64,000 bases of DNA from Warburgia ugandensis (taxonomy: Eukaryota; Streptophyta; Magnoliopsida; Canellales; Canellaceae). The position numbers were made by a program, and so were the translations under genes. The notes beneath the pieces are model-generated. The model was not told the origin of the DNA. It did not search any database and saw only the letters and a list, made by a program, of their open reading frames with translations. The stretch is taken from the NCBI GenBank assembly GCA_035236585.1, contig CP141126.1, positions 69,417,414 through 69,481,413 of the forward strand. Direction: 5' to 3'. This document shows, one piece after another, positions 44,920-57,553 of this stretch; the first letter of the stretch is position 1, and each line of letters begins with the position of its first letter.

Positions 44920-45155
44920 TGTCAAAGAACACAATTGTCAAATATATTTTCTGATGATTTCATTCATTATTATTGTAGAATATATAGAATATGTATGAGT
45001 TTCATTTATAAGGAAAGAACAATCTCAGTAATTATAGAATAATACCTATTAATAATACAGGAAATAATGAATAGAAAATATCTTATAATTAAGAGAGAAA
45101 TAAAGGTAATTGTTGATTAAGAAAGTTGACCATATCAAACCCTTAATTCTAAGCA
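44920..45155 (-). repeat. Copia 3' LTR
   Basis: 236 bp, TGTCAAAG to TCTAAGCA on the plus strand. The polypurine CAACTTGAGGGGCAG (minus strand) abuts it at 45,156-45,170, as is typical of plant copia elements. Confidence 0.85.
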
Positions 45156-45162
45156 CTGCCCC

Positions 45163-45760
45163 TCAAGTTGGTGCATGGATATCACAGATGCTTAACTTGC
45201 CTAAAGATTCATCAAAAACATTGCTAGCTATAGCTTTGGTAAGAACAGCGGTTAGTTGATCTTTAGACTTCACAAAAGGAAATATAATGATCCAAGCTTC
45301 AAGCTTTTCCTTAATGAAGTCTTTATCAACTTCTACATGCTTTGTCCGATCATGTTGAACTAGATTACAGGCTATCTTCATACCTGAAGTGTTATCACAA
45401 TATAGCTTCATTGCATCTTGATAGTCAACACCCAAACCCCTTAGCAAGGTCTACACTTGACCTTGCTACTATCGATTGCTTTTTACTCGTCCAAGTTACA
45501 AGGTATCCCCTACAAAAGTAAAGTATCTTGAAGTAGATCTTTTGTTACCAGCTAAACCAGCCCAATCTGCATCAGTGTAAACTTCTATCTTCAGGTGATT
45601 ATGCATGGTGAAAAGTAACCCTTTACTCGGAGTAGACTTTAAATACCTCAATATATGTTCTACGGCATCCATGTGAGGTTTACGAGGATCATGCATAAAC
45701 TAGCTCACTACACACACTGCATAAGCAATGTCTGGCCTAGTGTGAGACAAATAAATTAGT
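45163..45760 (-). pseudogene. Copia RNase H region
   Basis: The segment at 45,496-45,696 reads HDPRKPHMDAVEHILRYLKS, then YTDADWAGLAGNKRSTSRY. The segment at 45,163-45,447 reads KLYCDNTSGMKIACNLVQHD, then RTKHVEVDKDFIKEKLE. These are the copia RNase H blocks with the D of YTDADWAG present. A stop separates the two. Confidence 0.88.
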
Positions 45761-45779
45761 TTTCCCACAAGTCTCTGGT

Positions 45780-46560
45780 TCCTTGTCTTATCAGTAGAAG
45801 TTGCATCCAAACACTAAAACAATTTATGATTTTGTTCAATAGGAGTATTCACAGGCTTACATCCAAGCTTACCTGTTTTAGTTAACAAATCAAGAATGTA
45901 TTTCTATTGAGATAAAAAAATACCATTCTTTGATCGAGCTACCTCAATCCCAAGAAAGTACTCCAAGTCACCAAGTTGTGTTATTTCAAATTCCGAGGCC
46001 AAGTGTCTCTGTAAACTCTCAATTTCATCTTGATCATTACCTGTTACTATCATATCATCAAAATAGATAATCAAAGTAGTAATTCTTCCCTTTTGGTGCT
46101 TTAAAAATAAAGTGTGATCTAAGTTGCTTTGTTTATAGCCAAAGTTTTTGATAAACTTGGTGAATCTATTGAACCAAGCTCTTAGTGATTGCTTTGACCC
46201 ATACAATGCCTTCTTGAGTTTGCACACCGTTGTAACATGTGAGTACTTCTGTATACCTAGAGAAGGATCCATATACACTTCTTCTACAAGATCTCCATGC
46301 AAGAAAGCATTTTTTACATCAAATTGAAGAAGTGGCTAGTTTTTATTGACCTCTAAAGACAAGAGCACTCTAATTGTATTAAGCTTGGCAACCAGTGCAA
46401 AAGTGTCTTGCCTTTTGCAACTAATCGAGCTTTTAACCTTTCGATGTTCCCATCTGCCTTATGCTTGACTGCAAATACCCATCTACATCCCACAATCTTA
46501 TTTTCTTTTGGGAGGTACAGGTTCTCAAGTAGCATTCTTTTCAAGTGCTACTATTTCTTC
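45780..46560 (-). pseudogene. Copia reverse transcriptase
   Basis: The segment at 46,353-46,544 has the RT start KIVGCRWVFAVKHKADGNIE, then RLKARLVAKG. The segment at 45,904-46,302 has DLVEEVYMDPSLG, CKLKKALYGSKQSLRAWF and LIIYFDDMIVTGND, with the YFDD box intact. LASEFEITQLGDLEYFLGIE follows. It ends in stops before the RNase H part. Confidence 0.9.
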
Positions 46561-46600
46561 TTCCATGGCTTGGGTCCATCTAGCATTTGCTAAAGCTTCC

Positions 46601-46767
46601 TATATGCATGAGGTACATTTACAAAGAAAGAACAATCTAAGTAATTATAGAATAATACCTACTAATAATACTAAAAATAATGAATAGGAAATATCCTATA
46701 ATTAAGAGAGAAATAAAGTTAATTGCTGATTAAGAAGGTTGACCATATCAAACCCTTAATTTTAGCA
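46601..46767 (-). repeat. Copia 5' LTR, truncated
   Basis: Matches 44,985-45,155 (GAAAGAACAATCT-A/C-AGTAATT, GTTGACCATATCAAACCC). The first 65 bp or so of the plus-strand reading are missing, joined directly to RT sequence, so an internal deletion has removed everything between. Confidence 0.85.
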
Positions 46768-48118
46768 AGGACATCAAAGAGGAATTATGTGTATGGAACT
46801 TAAACAACAATGGAATTAAGGAAATTAAAGGAAGGTGGAATTAAACTGCAAAACCAAAGAAATAAAGCAAAGAAAAGGTGTGGAAGACAAGGAAAAGCAG
46901 CCAAGATGTTGAAGTCCGAAGCTCTAAGTGTACCTCCAAGTTGATGTGTTTGTCAAGGAGTTAGAAGCAACCCTTCTACTTGAATTTGGTGGAATTCCAT
47001 GGGGTATTTATGGAGTTTTTCTTTCCAATTTGATAAGATCCTATCTTAGGAAGAAATAAGAGAATTAGAACTAGGACCCTAGGTAGGAAAGTTTAGGTGG
47101 TTGATTGGAGATAGAAGATTAGAAACTAAGGTGAGTTGGGTGAGGTGGACTTTCTAAATATAAGAAAAGGGAAGGGGGAGGTGTTGAATTCTACCCTAGG
47201 ATGGGGTGTGGAACTCCTTCTATTAAGGTGTCTCACATGACTAGATGGAAACAAAGTGACAAAAGATAGGAAAGATGGACAGAAGATATAGGAAGGTGAG
47301 GTTCCAAAGGAATTAGAAGGTGTTGGTGGAGTGGCTCAATTTAGAAGGGGGAGGCGCCATTTTTCAAGGAAGGTGGTGCGAAACTCCTTCCCTTCTAAGT
47401 ATGTGATATGGTGGGTGGGAAAGAGAGAGGAGAAAAAGAGTGGAACGATAAGGAAATTTGACTTGGTTTTACTCTAGATTGGTCCATCTATTTATGCATA
47501 TCTTACCATGTTGATTATCACCCAAATTCTTTTCTAATTATCCCTTATTCACTATTTAACATAGGATAACTACTTGTAAATGTCCTCCAATCGTGTGACT
47601 CCATGTGGCTTGATGGCTTGAATGGTTAAGTCCTTTGGCTTCAAGGTTTGAATGGTTGGGATTACTTAAGTTTCCTTGTTAGATAGAAAACTTCATGCAT
47701 GGCTCCAATTCTCATGAAAAATGAAGGAATTGCATGGCTTTTTGTACAAGCCCATTTTAGTCACCTTTGGATATTCCCATTGCCTTCTTGTTAGCCTTAA
47801 GATGATCTTATGATGAAATTTATGTCTAAGGACCTCTTTTGATCTTGATCTTCAATTCTCATCTTGATTAATCTTGGCCATTGGATCATTATCTTGACAC
47901 ATACAAAAGAGTAAATTTTTTAATTAAATCTTAAAAAATTATGATTATTCACATATGATGGATTAGCTTCTAAACCTACAAAATATCAAACTTTTAAATT
48001 AGTAGGCTATAAATGCATTTCTTATGATTTTTCAAAAAAAACCCTAGAATAATGCATATAATTTATAACACTTGAGATACTAATTGGGTAATTTATATAA
48101 AAAATTGAACATTTATCA
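46768..48118 (-). repeat. G5 3' LTR, segment 3
   Basis: Resumes after the copia remnant and matches 57,175-57,553 and 61,425-62,443. It ends GAACATTTATCA at 48,118. Confidence 0.88.
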
Positions 48119-49520
48119 CACCCCCAACTCATATAAAAAATTGAACACTTATCACTCTTATTACAAACGAGACAAAGCAATTATGATCCCTAGGATTGGA
48201 TGCCATTACCAAAAACATAATAAATATTTCACCTTAATCCCTTAATATTTATATCCTTATTATGGATATTTTCCATGCCATGATCAATAGGTCTTTCGAT
48301 AGGATGAAACATAATCTTGGGATCGACCTTGAAAGAAAGGTCAAAATAAGTTTGAAATCTAAGTAGAGGTCTTCAATAATTGTTTGGATAACTTTCTTTT
48401 ACTTTGTACTAAAGTGAATATCTTTTCTACTTTTCCTCCCTCTTCATTTTTTTCATAATATTTATTCTTTTTCTTTTTAACTTTCTTTCATATTTCATTT
48501 TTTTTTAAAGGAAAGGCTTTATCTTTGTAAGCACTTAGATATTTTTCACTTTTTTCTTATTTTTCTACCATTTCTACTCATTTTTGAAAGATAGGCAATG
48601 GATACTTTATATTTGGATTTTCTAAGTTAAGGTAAATGGGGTTTTGAAAAGAAAAGGCTTATCAGGAGGCTCACAGGGTCTAACTAGTGGTATAATATAT
48701 TGGTTAGGCTTTATATCTCTAGGCTAAAACAAGGATGGCCTTTATCATTTCCTATGTTTCTTAAAGTCCATCATAATCAATTAATGTTTAGGAAAGAAAG
48801 TCAGTACTCCTTTTAGTTCTTAGCATTTTGTCCAAAACAAAGATATTGGAATCTTTCAAAATTGATGTTTGCTGAAGAAAATATAGAATTATTTAAAATC
48901 CCTTAGAAAGATGATAGTCTCTAATACTCACTGGGTGTATAGGACTCCACTGATTTCCTCAGGGCCTCTAAGTCATAAAAATCTATTAGTTTAGATTATG
49001 CACTATTTGTAAGTGTGTTCCAAGATTTAACTTTCATAAAACACTTTAGGACATGAATAAAATGTAGAATTAACAATATACATTTCTATTAAGAAGTTAA
49101 AAGTAGAAGAAATACTAAGCTTCAAAAAATTCAATTCTCATCACAGTAAAGGAACTTTGACATTAAAACTTTTGAAAAAAAATATATATTTTTTTCAAAC
49201 GAGAAAAACTCAGAAATTTGATGCATATTTACATCCCACAACCTGAACTAAACATTGTGCCTAGTGTTTTGAGACATAGGACCATATATGATGAATGGGT
49301 AATGTAGAATAATCAGACACTGCAATACCTTGGTGAGTTGCATCCTAGTGAGCACTAAGTTTAACGTCTTCAGCCAGACATGTGGTACCATGATGAATGC
49401 AAATTAAATAATGAATGTTGGGCTCATGATGGATGTAGGCGTCATGGGATATGCTAAGGTGGGTCTTGATAAACTGGTTCCTTTAGCAAGGTTTCTTCCA
49501 CTGCAAGTTTTACCAATTCT
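48119..49520 (-). other. G5 3' untranslated region with polypurine tract
   Basis: On the minus strand GAGTTGGGGGTG abuts the LTR at 48,119-48,131. The rest is AT-rich with no recognised product. Some Athila elements carry an env-like frame in this position; none is readable here. Confidence 0.55.
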
Positions 49521-50480
49521 AAATAGGGTTTCAATCTTTGCCCATTTACTTTGGAAATCTCTTCGTATTTTTCTATCTTGACTACCCTATGAGGGTAAGT
49601 AGTATGTACTATGTAGTGTCCAGTCCATCGACTATCGAAGTTTTCTTGAAAATAGATGCAATATAGAATTATACGAAAAGGATCTTTCGTCCTTGGGTGA
49701 AGGACTTCAGTAGGATATGTCTATCATGATTATTTTTCTTGCAGTCTTTGCATATCTTGGTAGACTCATATGCATCTTTTCTTAATTCATCCAATTCACT
49801 AAGTTGGAGTTTTTTGTGGGTTCCAACAGTATCTAGGTCAAAATTGAGCTTTTTAATGGCCCAATGTGCTTTATGTTCAAGTTTTGCTAATAGGAGGCAG
49901 GCCTATCTATAGATCAGATGGTAAGGTGACATGCCTATAGGGGTCTTGTATATAGTACGATAGGCTAATCAAGTGTCACTAAGTCTTAAAGACCAGTTTT
50001 TCCTATTTGGATCTACTATCTTTTCTAAGATTTGCTTTATCTTCCTATTTGACACTTCTACTTGTCTACTTGTCTAAGGATGATAAGGGGTAGCAATCCT
50101 ATGGGTTACACCATATTTTTTCATTAAGTTCTCAAACACTCTATTGAAAAAGTGTTTCCCCCATCACTAATTATAGTCTTAGGAGTACCAAAGTGCGCAA
50201 ATATATTTTTCTTTAAAAACTTGATCACCACTTTGTACTTATTGGTCTTGCATGGTATAGATTCCACCCATTTGGACATGTAGTTCACTCCCACTAGGAT
50301 GTATAGATAACCAAAAGAGTTAGGAAAAAATCTCATAAAATCAATGCTCCACATATCAAAAGGCTTAATGATAAGAATGGGATTTAACTGTTGACATCTA
50401 GCACATGCTATATAGTAAGTACATGAATCCCTGAAAATAATGGGCCAATAAAAGCTACACTACAAAATCTTTGTAGCTAT
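49520..50480 (-). pseudogene. G5 integrase remnant, Athila type
   Basis: The segment at 50,124-50,354 reads MWSIDFMRFFPNSFGYLYIL, VGVNYMSKWVESIPCKTN and FGTPKTIISDGG, the core with two catalytic Asp residues. Below it the broken reading ATPYHP, RQVEVSNRKIKQILEKIV, AYRTIYKTPIGMSPY and LEHKAHWAIKKLNFD follows the Athila integrase order closely. Several stops interrupt. Confidence 0.85.
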
Positions 50481-50779
50481 CTTTCTATAACTGAAATGGT
50501 CCCTGCATGCATGGTCATTGACAAAAGGAAATGATTTTATTATGTTCATTATCGGGTATGCATCTCCTACTGACCTGATTGGGACAATACTTGAACAAGT
50601 ATGGATCGCCCCATGTAAAGTGTTTTACCTCAACAATGAATCTTTTCTTATCTTGTTTAGACTAGTGATTAGGCATTTGACCAATGACAAGGTAACTAAT
50701 TGTATCTACATACCAAGGAAACTAGGAAATGTGCAACAAATTTTCATTCGAACAAGTTTCTATTATAGGAACATTCTTG

Positions 50780-52200
50780 CTTGAAGACTCCACGAACTAA
50801 CCTAGATAAATGGTAGGTTACATCATTTTTCTTTCTTATCTCAAATTTCTAGATCAAGCTCTTAGAGCTATCGTATCCATTGGATCAAACCTAGGTTTAG
50901 CATCCTTCTTATAAAGAAGGTATTTCATGCTGCATGGTTTGAATAGACAATGATCCTAAATTCTAACAAGTAATATCTAAACTTATCGAAAGCAAATATA
51001 ACTACCAAAAACTCTTTTTCTGTAGTAGAATAATTGAATTGGGAATCATTGAATTTCTTGCTAGCATAATATATTACATGGGGAAGTTTGTTAATATGCT
51101 ACCCAACACAGCCCTAATCGCATAGTTTGAAGCATCGCACATTATTTCAAATGGTACACTCCAATATGGCTGTCAAATAATATGTACATAAGTTAATTCA
51201 GCCTTTCGGTACTCAAATTCTTTCAAGTAATCATCACTAAAGTCAAAAGTTGCCTCCATTGTAAGTAAATAATATAGGGGCTTAGCAATTTTACAAAGTT
51301 CTTGATGAATCGTCTACAGAAACTAACATGACCTAAAAATGAGCAAATTTCCTTCACCATCCTTAGAGGAGGAAGGTTAGAAATTAAATCCACTTTGGCT
51401 TTATCTACTTCTATACCATTATATGATATGGTCTAGCCTAAAACAATGCCATTTGTACCATGAAATGACATTTCTCCTAGTTTAACATAAGTTCTTTTCT
51501 TGACACCTGGCAATGACAAGTTTTAAATGGTGCAGACATTCATCAAATGAAGAACCAAACACTAAAAATTTATTTATAAATACCTCAAAAATCCTCTCCA
51601 CCATATTAGCAAATATGCTTAGCATACATATTTGAAAAGTAGCTAGAGCATTTCAAAGTCTAAAAGGCATACTTCAGTAGGTGAAGGTCCCAAAAAGGCA
51701 GGTCAATGTAGTCTTCTCCTAGTCCTCAAGTGCTATGGGGATTTAGTTATAGTCTAAGTATCCATCAAGAAAGCAGTAATAACTACAAATGACTAACCTT
51801 TTTAGCATTGGTCAATAAATGGAAGAGGAAAATGGTCTTTCCTCATGACTGTGTTTAGCTTTTGGTAATCTATACAAACTCTCCATTGGGTGGTCGTGCG
51901 AGTGGAGACGAACTGATTATCCTCATTTGAATTACCGTGGCTTCGGATTTGTCTTGGACAACTTAAACTGGGTTGACTTAAGTGCTATCAAATATAGGAT
52001 AGATGACACCAACATCTATGAGTTTAAGCACTTCATCTCTCACAACCTCTTTCATATTAGGGTTTAGTCTCCTCTATATTTCCCTCAATGATTTAACATT
52101 TTTTTCTAGGTGAATTCTATGCATGCACGCAATAGAGCTAATCCCTTTTGATGTCCACTATGGTCCACCCTAAAGCTATCATATGTTCTTGAGAACATCA
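50780..52200 (-). pseudogene. G5 reverse transcriptase and RNase H remnant
   Basis: RNase H-like CDASNYAIRAVLG lies near 51,100-51,150. The RT palm near 51,555-51,600 reads IFEVFINKFLVFGSSFDECL where the family has VFMDDFSVFG, so the catalytic Asp-Asp is Asn-Lys. TLTCLFGTFTY-stop-SMPFRL lies near 51,650-51,710. No open frame of useful length remains. Confidence 0.75.
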
Positions 52201-52559
52201 AGAAGCTTCCCTTCCTATTCTTTATCTATAGCTGAGGGTAGGATTACAAGCAAAATTCATCTGGTCTTAAGTAAGAATATTTTAGATTTTTAGGTAGTCG
52301 CTTAAGAACCAAGGTGGGTGGTTTCTCTACCGAAGGCACAGGGACACATATTTTGATGGAGGAAGAGGTTCCACTAGAGGTCCCCATTTGGAGGTATCCA
52401 TGATAGGTGCAGCATCCAAAAGATTATTTACCTCATTAAAGGACTTGTCTATATCAAAAGCACATTTAAAGTGCACTAGACATACCTCAAGTGGGTTTGG
52501 GATGGACGAGGGTGGATTGGCATCTTGAAGTAGACCTTCAATTGAATTTACTGCACAAG

Positions 52560-52800
52560 AATCATCTCAGTCTAGATGCTGATGATTGGTATTGAAGACA
52601 TTGAACTTGACTTTCATATTGCTGAAAGATAACTTCATCACACCATTTCTACAATTGATGATAGCATTGGATGTTTCCAAAAATGAACGTCCAAGGATTA
52701 CTGAGATTTGACATAGGCGGGTATCCAAGACAATAAAATCTACAAGAAAGTAAAACTGCTCCACTTATATTAGGATGTCCTCAACCATACCATGTGGAAT
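52560..52800 (-). pseudogene. G5 protease C-terminal part
   Basis: The segment at 52,567-52,764 reads FYFLVDFIVLDTRLCQISVI, LGRSFLETSNAIINCRNGVM and KLSFSNMKVKFNVFN. This matches the Athila protease block PVDFIVLD...LGRPFLATSNALI. The active-site half is not in this open stretch. Confidence 0.8.
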
Positions 52801-53599
52801 CTTTATTGATCTATCTACTCTTAGATAGAGAATGGTAATAGGTTAACATTGCCCCTTCAATAACATGGTTTCATATAACATAAGAAATGGTAGGACAACT
52901 TGGATCTTTAAACTTAGGAGGGGTCTGGTGTTGGATCAAAGAGCTCACCTGCTCGGTGAGGAAGGCTTTCTTGTGCACAAGGCTTTTGTGTGCACAATTC
53001 TTTAAGAAATCTGGCATGAGTAAAAATGTCTTTGATAGCATTGAGTAATGGAATGTTTATTTAAGCATGCTTAAACACATCTATTATCTCATAGAAATTG
53101 GTTACTTTCTTTGCCTTGTTTGATAACTGAGGGAGTGGGGCTATAGGCACATAAGGTGCCTCCACTGCAGGCTCAAATGGAGTAGAAGCTTCATGTCTTT
53201 TTCTCTCTCCTATGTTTTAGCTGGGTTCATTCTCCTCTAGTATTTTCTCAGTCTGCCCTACCTTGTTATCAACTTGACATCCACTCCTAAGGGTAGTTAT
53301 GGATTTTTCTTGTTCATGTGGTCTACTTGAATTTGACCCTATTTTAAACTGGACCTTAGGATTTGGAATTGGCTAACTAGAAAACTGTCCCTTTTCTCTA
53401 TCATTCAATGCAATAGCTAACTGGCTCATTTGCATTTATATTTTGGCAATTTCGTGGGAATTTATAGTGGATCCCTATCTACTCTCATTCTGGATATTGT
53501 GTAAGGCCTTATTAGTTTCCTCTTGTCTTTTACAGAGCAACTCTATATTGTCCTCGATTGATGGTTTTTTTGGTTGTTGAGGAAGCATAAAACTTGGTG

Positions 53600-54870
53600 G
53601 CTATAGGGGAATTGAAGTTTTAGGAAAGTTTTCAGTAGATGGGTTTATAGATGGACCTCTCTAGTAATTGTTCTTTGACCATGACAAGTTAGGGTGCCTA
53701 GCCCATACTGGATTATAGGTCTCAGAGTATGGTTTATTACAGATATTTTATTAAATGCATCAGTGACCATACCATGTAAACCGGCCCTGGAACTCCTATA
53801 AGAAAACAACAATTGGTTAGCAAGGGGTCTTCTAAAATGGTATGTATTCAAAGCATTCATTTATTCCAAAAGATGCTTAATGTATGCACTATTAGATGGA
53901 AAAGTTGAAGGTAAGTGCACTAGGTTGGAACAAATAGAACAAACCTCTTGTGGAGGTTTCATGGATGCATTGGCAGCCATGATGGCATCTAGTTTTGTTT
54001 TAATTCACTAGAACATATTGTCACCCCATGGGACTTCAAGACTTTAATACTCTCCTGCTTTAAACTTGTGTAAACATTCCCCCATAGAATCTATCCTAAA
54101 AGTGTTATCAATGGTCACTCCTTTTTCATACAGGCCTCCTTTGTTTTGAGGTTTGGAAAACACCTAGGCCTCTATCTCATTTTTCAACATAAGGGCCTCT
54201 CCACTAGCTATGTCAACCATTTGTCTATTTTGAGGTGTTAGTTCCTCACAGAAGTATTGAACTTGCTGTCATTTTTCAAATCCATGGTGTGGACACTTTC
54301 ATAGCAATTCATTCTACCTTTCTAGCATTCATAATATTGTTCATCATCTCCTTGTTAGAAATTGATAATATACCTACGAAGGGAATTAGTCTTAAGGATT
54401 GTGAAGAATTTGTTGAGGAACTTTTAAACAACTAGTCTTATGTGGCAATGGAACCGACCTCTAAAGAATTCAGCCATGATTTGGCCTTATCTTTCAATGA
54501 GAAAGGGAATAGCCCATCTAATATAATCATCTAAAACATTTTGGAATCTGACTGTAGTGCAAATATCAAGGAATTCCTTGATATGTAGGTATGGGGCCTC
54601 TCTCTCTCTCTCTCTCTCCCATAAAATGTTGGGAATAATTGCAAACCTCTAGGTTTAAGTTAAAAGTGGTCTGCATTGGTGGGTGGCAAAGTGATCCATG
54701 ATGGAATATTTAGTTGGAGTGATGCATAGAAATCTCTAATGGCCTTGTGCTTAACTATTGTTGTTGGGTTCGCTATGGGGTTAGGAATTTGATTTCTCAT
54801 CCCTTGCTTAAGGGTACGTTCAATCTCAATATCTAATGGTACTAACTTAGTGTTTGAGGTCAATGAACAT
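53600..54870 (-). pseudogene. G5 gag remnant
   Basis: Short minus-strand segments in the position of gag. At 54,660-54,863 there is PNPIANPTTIVKHKAIRDFY followed by LQLNIPSWITLPPTNADHF-like sequence. A further piece lies at 53,645-53,860. Capsid identity is inferred from order and from weak resemblance to Athila Gag N-termini. A (CT)n run of 21 bp interrupts at 54,597-54,617. Confidence 0.5.
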
Positions 54871-55984
54871 GCAGGAACTTAGATGAAAACCTATCTAAAT
54901 GATGCAATCTAACTCTAAATGTGACTCCTAACTCTGTATAATGTACAATCAATTCTAATGGTTCACTATCGAACTATTTTGACAATCTTTGTTAATATGT
55001 AGGGTGGTAGCTTTGAGACTTAGATCTAGATAGCTCTTTTTATTCAGATTAGACTATTGCTATCAGTTAGGTCATGCTCTAAAATGGTTAATACAATTCT
55101 TATGGAAGGAGGCATTTAGACCTCAATAACTATTAATGAAAGGTGTAGGAAAATTACTTGGATTTTAGATACCCACTATAACCACGATGCACAGAAGCTA
55201 CTGGAGTGACAATAGATCTTCTCCTTGTAAAAGGGCTCTATATGTTCGATACCCCAAGTCTCTTGCTACTTAATTTTAAATTAAGCTTTTAAGGGTTGGG
55301 ATCATGAACATACAAGGAATTGATTTAATTACCTAGGTGGGTCAAGGACTTGGAGATGAAATCCAGTGCTTATTTGATGAGGGTTCCGATGGGGCCCTTA
55401 CTATCAATGTGATCCATTCACCATAAGAGTAAGCATACATTGCAATTATAAAGAAAGGAAACTAATGCCTATGTATATGTTATTTAATGCAACAACCCTA
55501 AATAAAATATAAGAAGTATAATGAATGACTTTAATCTATATGAATTATATTACCATCCAATGATGCAAATTACAGTACATGCAACCACACTAAGAAAATA
55601 AAAGAGAGTGAGTGAAGCTTATAGTGGGGTTTCTAATAAAGATCAAGTGTGGGCCACCATACCCCACACTTGTCCTGTATTATCACAATCCATTTAAAAT
55701 AAAAGAAATAATTGCAAATTATAATAGGACCTCACTACAAGTTCACTTAAAAACCTAATATAAGAAAGCAAGGAAATCCTAATTAAGTTGATGAAGCTTT
55801 GAACCATAGGATTTCCATCGCTCCTTTTGCCAAATTTCCCTTGTACAAAAGCAAAAAGATATATCAATTTTTAAGGAATTAGTAAAATAAGCAGATATGA
55901 TAAAGATCCTAATATAATGCAACCTAAAACTATGACTAGAGATAAACAATTTAAACTAAAATCCAACCACAAATCCATTGTAAT
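54871..55984 (-). other. G5 untranslated leader
   Basis: AT-rich DNA between gag and the right LTR, with no gene seen. The expected primer-binding site next to the LTR is not recognisable. The first 30 to 40 bp of the LTR seen at 26,394 also lack a clear match here, so this junction has been altered. Confidence 0.45.
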
Positions 55985-57553
55985 TCAAAGTAGTAATTTT
56001 CACGCAAGAGAGGTCAAACCAATGAGGAATCTCACAGATTTAGATATTGGTTAGATCTTATTTAAATAACCTATCATTAGCTGAAGAGAGATTGCTTTGA
56101 TTAAACTAGGAATTTAAACAACATGGAATGGAGAACATGCATAAAATTAGACATATGAACTAAAAAAAACTTTCTAAAAATAATATTTTCAATGAAATTA
56201 AAAACTTTCCTAACTAAAATGCATTCAATTAAAAAAACTAATGCAAAACTAGAATGAATGAATCTAAGAAACTTAATGAAACTTGCCAAAAATGAAAATT
56301 TCCTAAATTAGGACTTTCCTATTCCTAAAAATTTTTAAATCTAAGAAAAGAAAATCTCCAAAGATAAACTAAGATGCAAATAACTAAACAAGCAATGCTA
56401 AACTATCATGAGACAAGAGAATAAGAAACCACTTAAAGGCAAATTATCCAATCACCTTGTGCATGACCCATGGAGTTATGCGCATGGTTTATGAGTGAGA
56501 AAATGGTTGGAATGCGTGAATTAAAAGCTCGTTAACATGGGAAGTAACCAAAACAATAACTAAACTATCTAAAAACCTAAATGAGTTTCTAAGGAATCAA
56601 ACAAATCAAGTGTATGGACTACTAGAAATCATGCATGAATTATTAAAGGTTAAATTTTAGAAATATAGTGCTCATCTAACTTAAATCAAATGAGGCATGG
56701 CCTGAGACATGGTGCCTGTTATTCAAGGCATGAAACATGATTATAAAATTATAAATTTAATGAACTTCAAGCATGGAAATAACCAAGAGTTTCATGAATC
56801 ATAAACTTTATTGGATGAGAATTGGTACATGAATTGTGCATATATACATAGAGAACAAAGCTAAAAGTTGTGCACTATTCTAATGCCTATAACTTGAGTC
56901 AAAGCAAAGCTTAAACACACTCTAGTAGTCTCAAACTAATCTTTGATATCATGCATTTGAAATCCAAAAGATAAATCAAGAGAGTAAGAGCACGAATATG
57001 TGAAAGAAATCAATAAGAACTAGTCACTATCTAAGTGAGAAACAAGGAAAAGATGAATGGGAAACAAAGAGACTCAAAGCTACTATCCTCTTGGCTGTTA
57101 ATATAAGAGCAAAGATAACTTTGATTGAGAAGAAGCAAGCAAGAAAACTGGAAGCAATAATGAGAAGAGATCAAAGAGGAACTAGGTGTATGGAACTTAA
57201 ACAACAAAGAAAGCAATAAACAACAATGGAACTAAGGAAATTAAAGCAAGGTACCAACATAGAATTAAAGTGCAAAAATAAATAAATAAAGTAAGAAAAA
57301 GGTGTGGAAGACAAGGAAAAGCAGCCAAGATGTTGAAGTCCAAAGCTCTATGGTTACCTCCAAGTTGATGTGCTTGATTTTAAGGAGTTAGAAGCAACCC
57401 CTCTACTTGAATTATGTGTGGAATTCCATGGGGTATTTATAGAGTTTTGCTTCCAATTTGCTAAGATCCTATCCTAGGAAGAAAGAAGAGAATTAGACCT
57501 AGGACTCTAAGTAGGAAAGTTAGGTGGTTGATTGGAGATAAGAGATTAAAAAG
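55985..57553 (-). repeat. G5 5' LTR, segment 1
   Basis: Matches the left LTR segments in order. A minus-strand TATAAATA lies at 57,434-57,441 and is the likely promoter. It ends at AAAAG (57,549-57,553), the target of solo LTR B. Confidence 0.85.

Larger units (their letters stand above)
44920..46767 (-). mobile_element. Ty1/copia remnant in the G5 LTR
   Basis: A minus-strand copia element with its 3' LTR at 44,920-45,155, a polypurine tract, RNase H and RT, and a truncated 5' LTR at about 46,601-46,767. Gag, protease, integrase and the outer part of the 5' LTR are lost. Flanking AGGAG and AGGAC are probably a target-site duplication with one change. Confidence 0.85.

Noticed and set aside
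50518-50784. 88-codon plus-strand open stretch
   Set aside because: It lies between the integrase and RNase H remnants of G5 on the opposite strand and has no motif.
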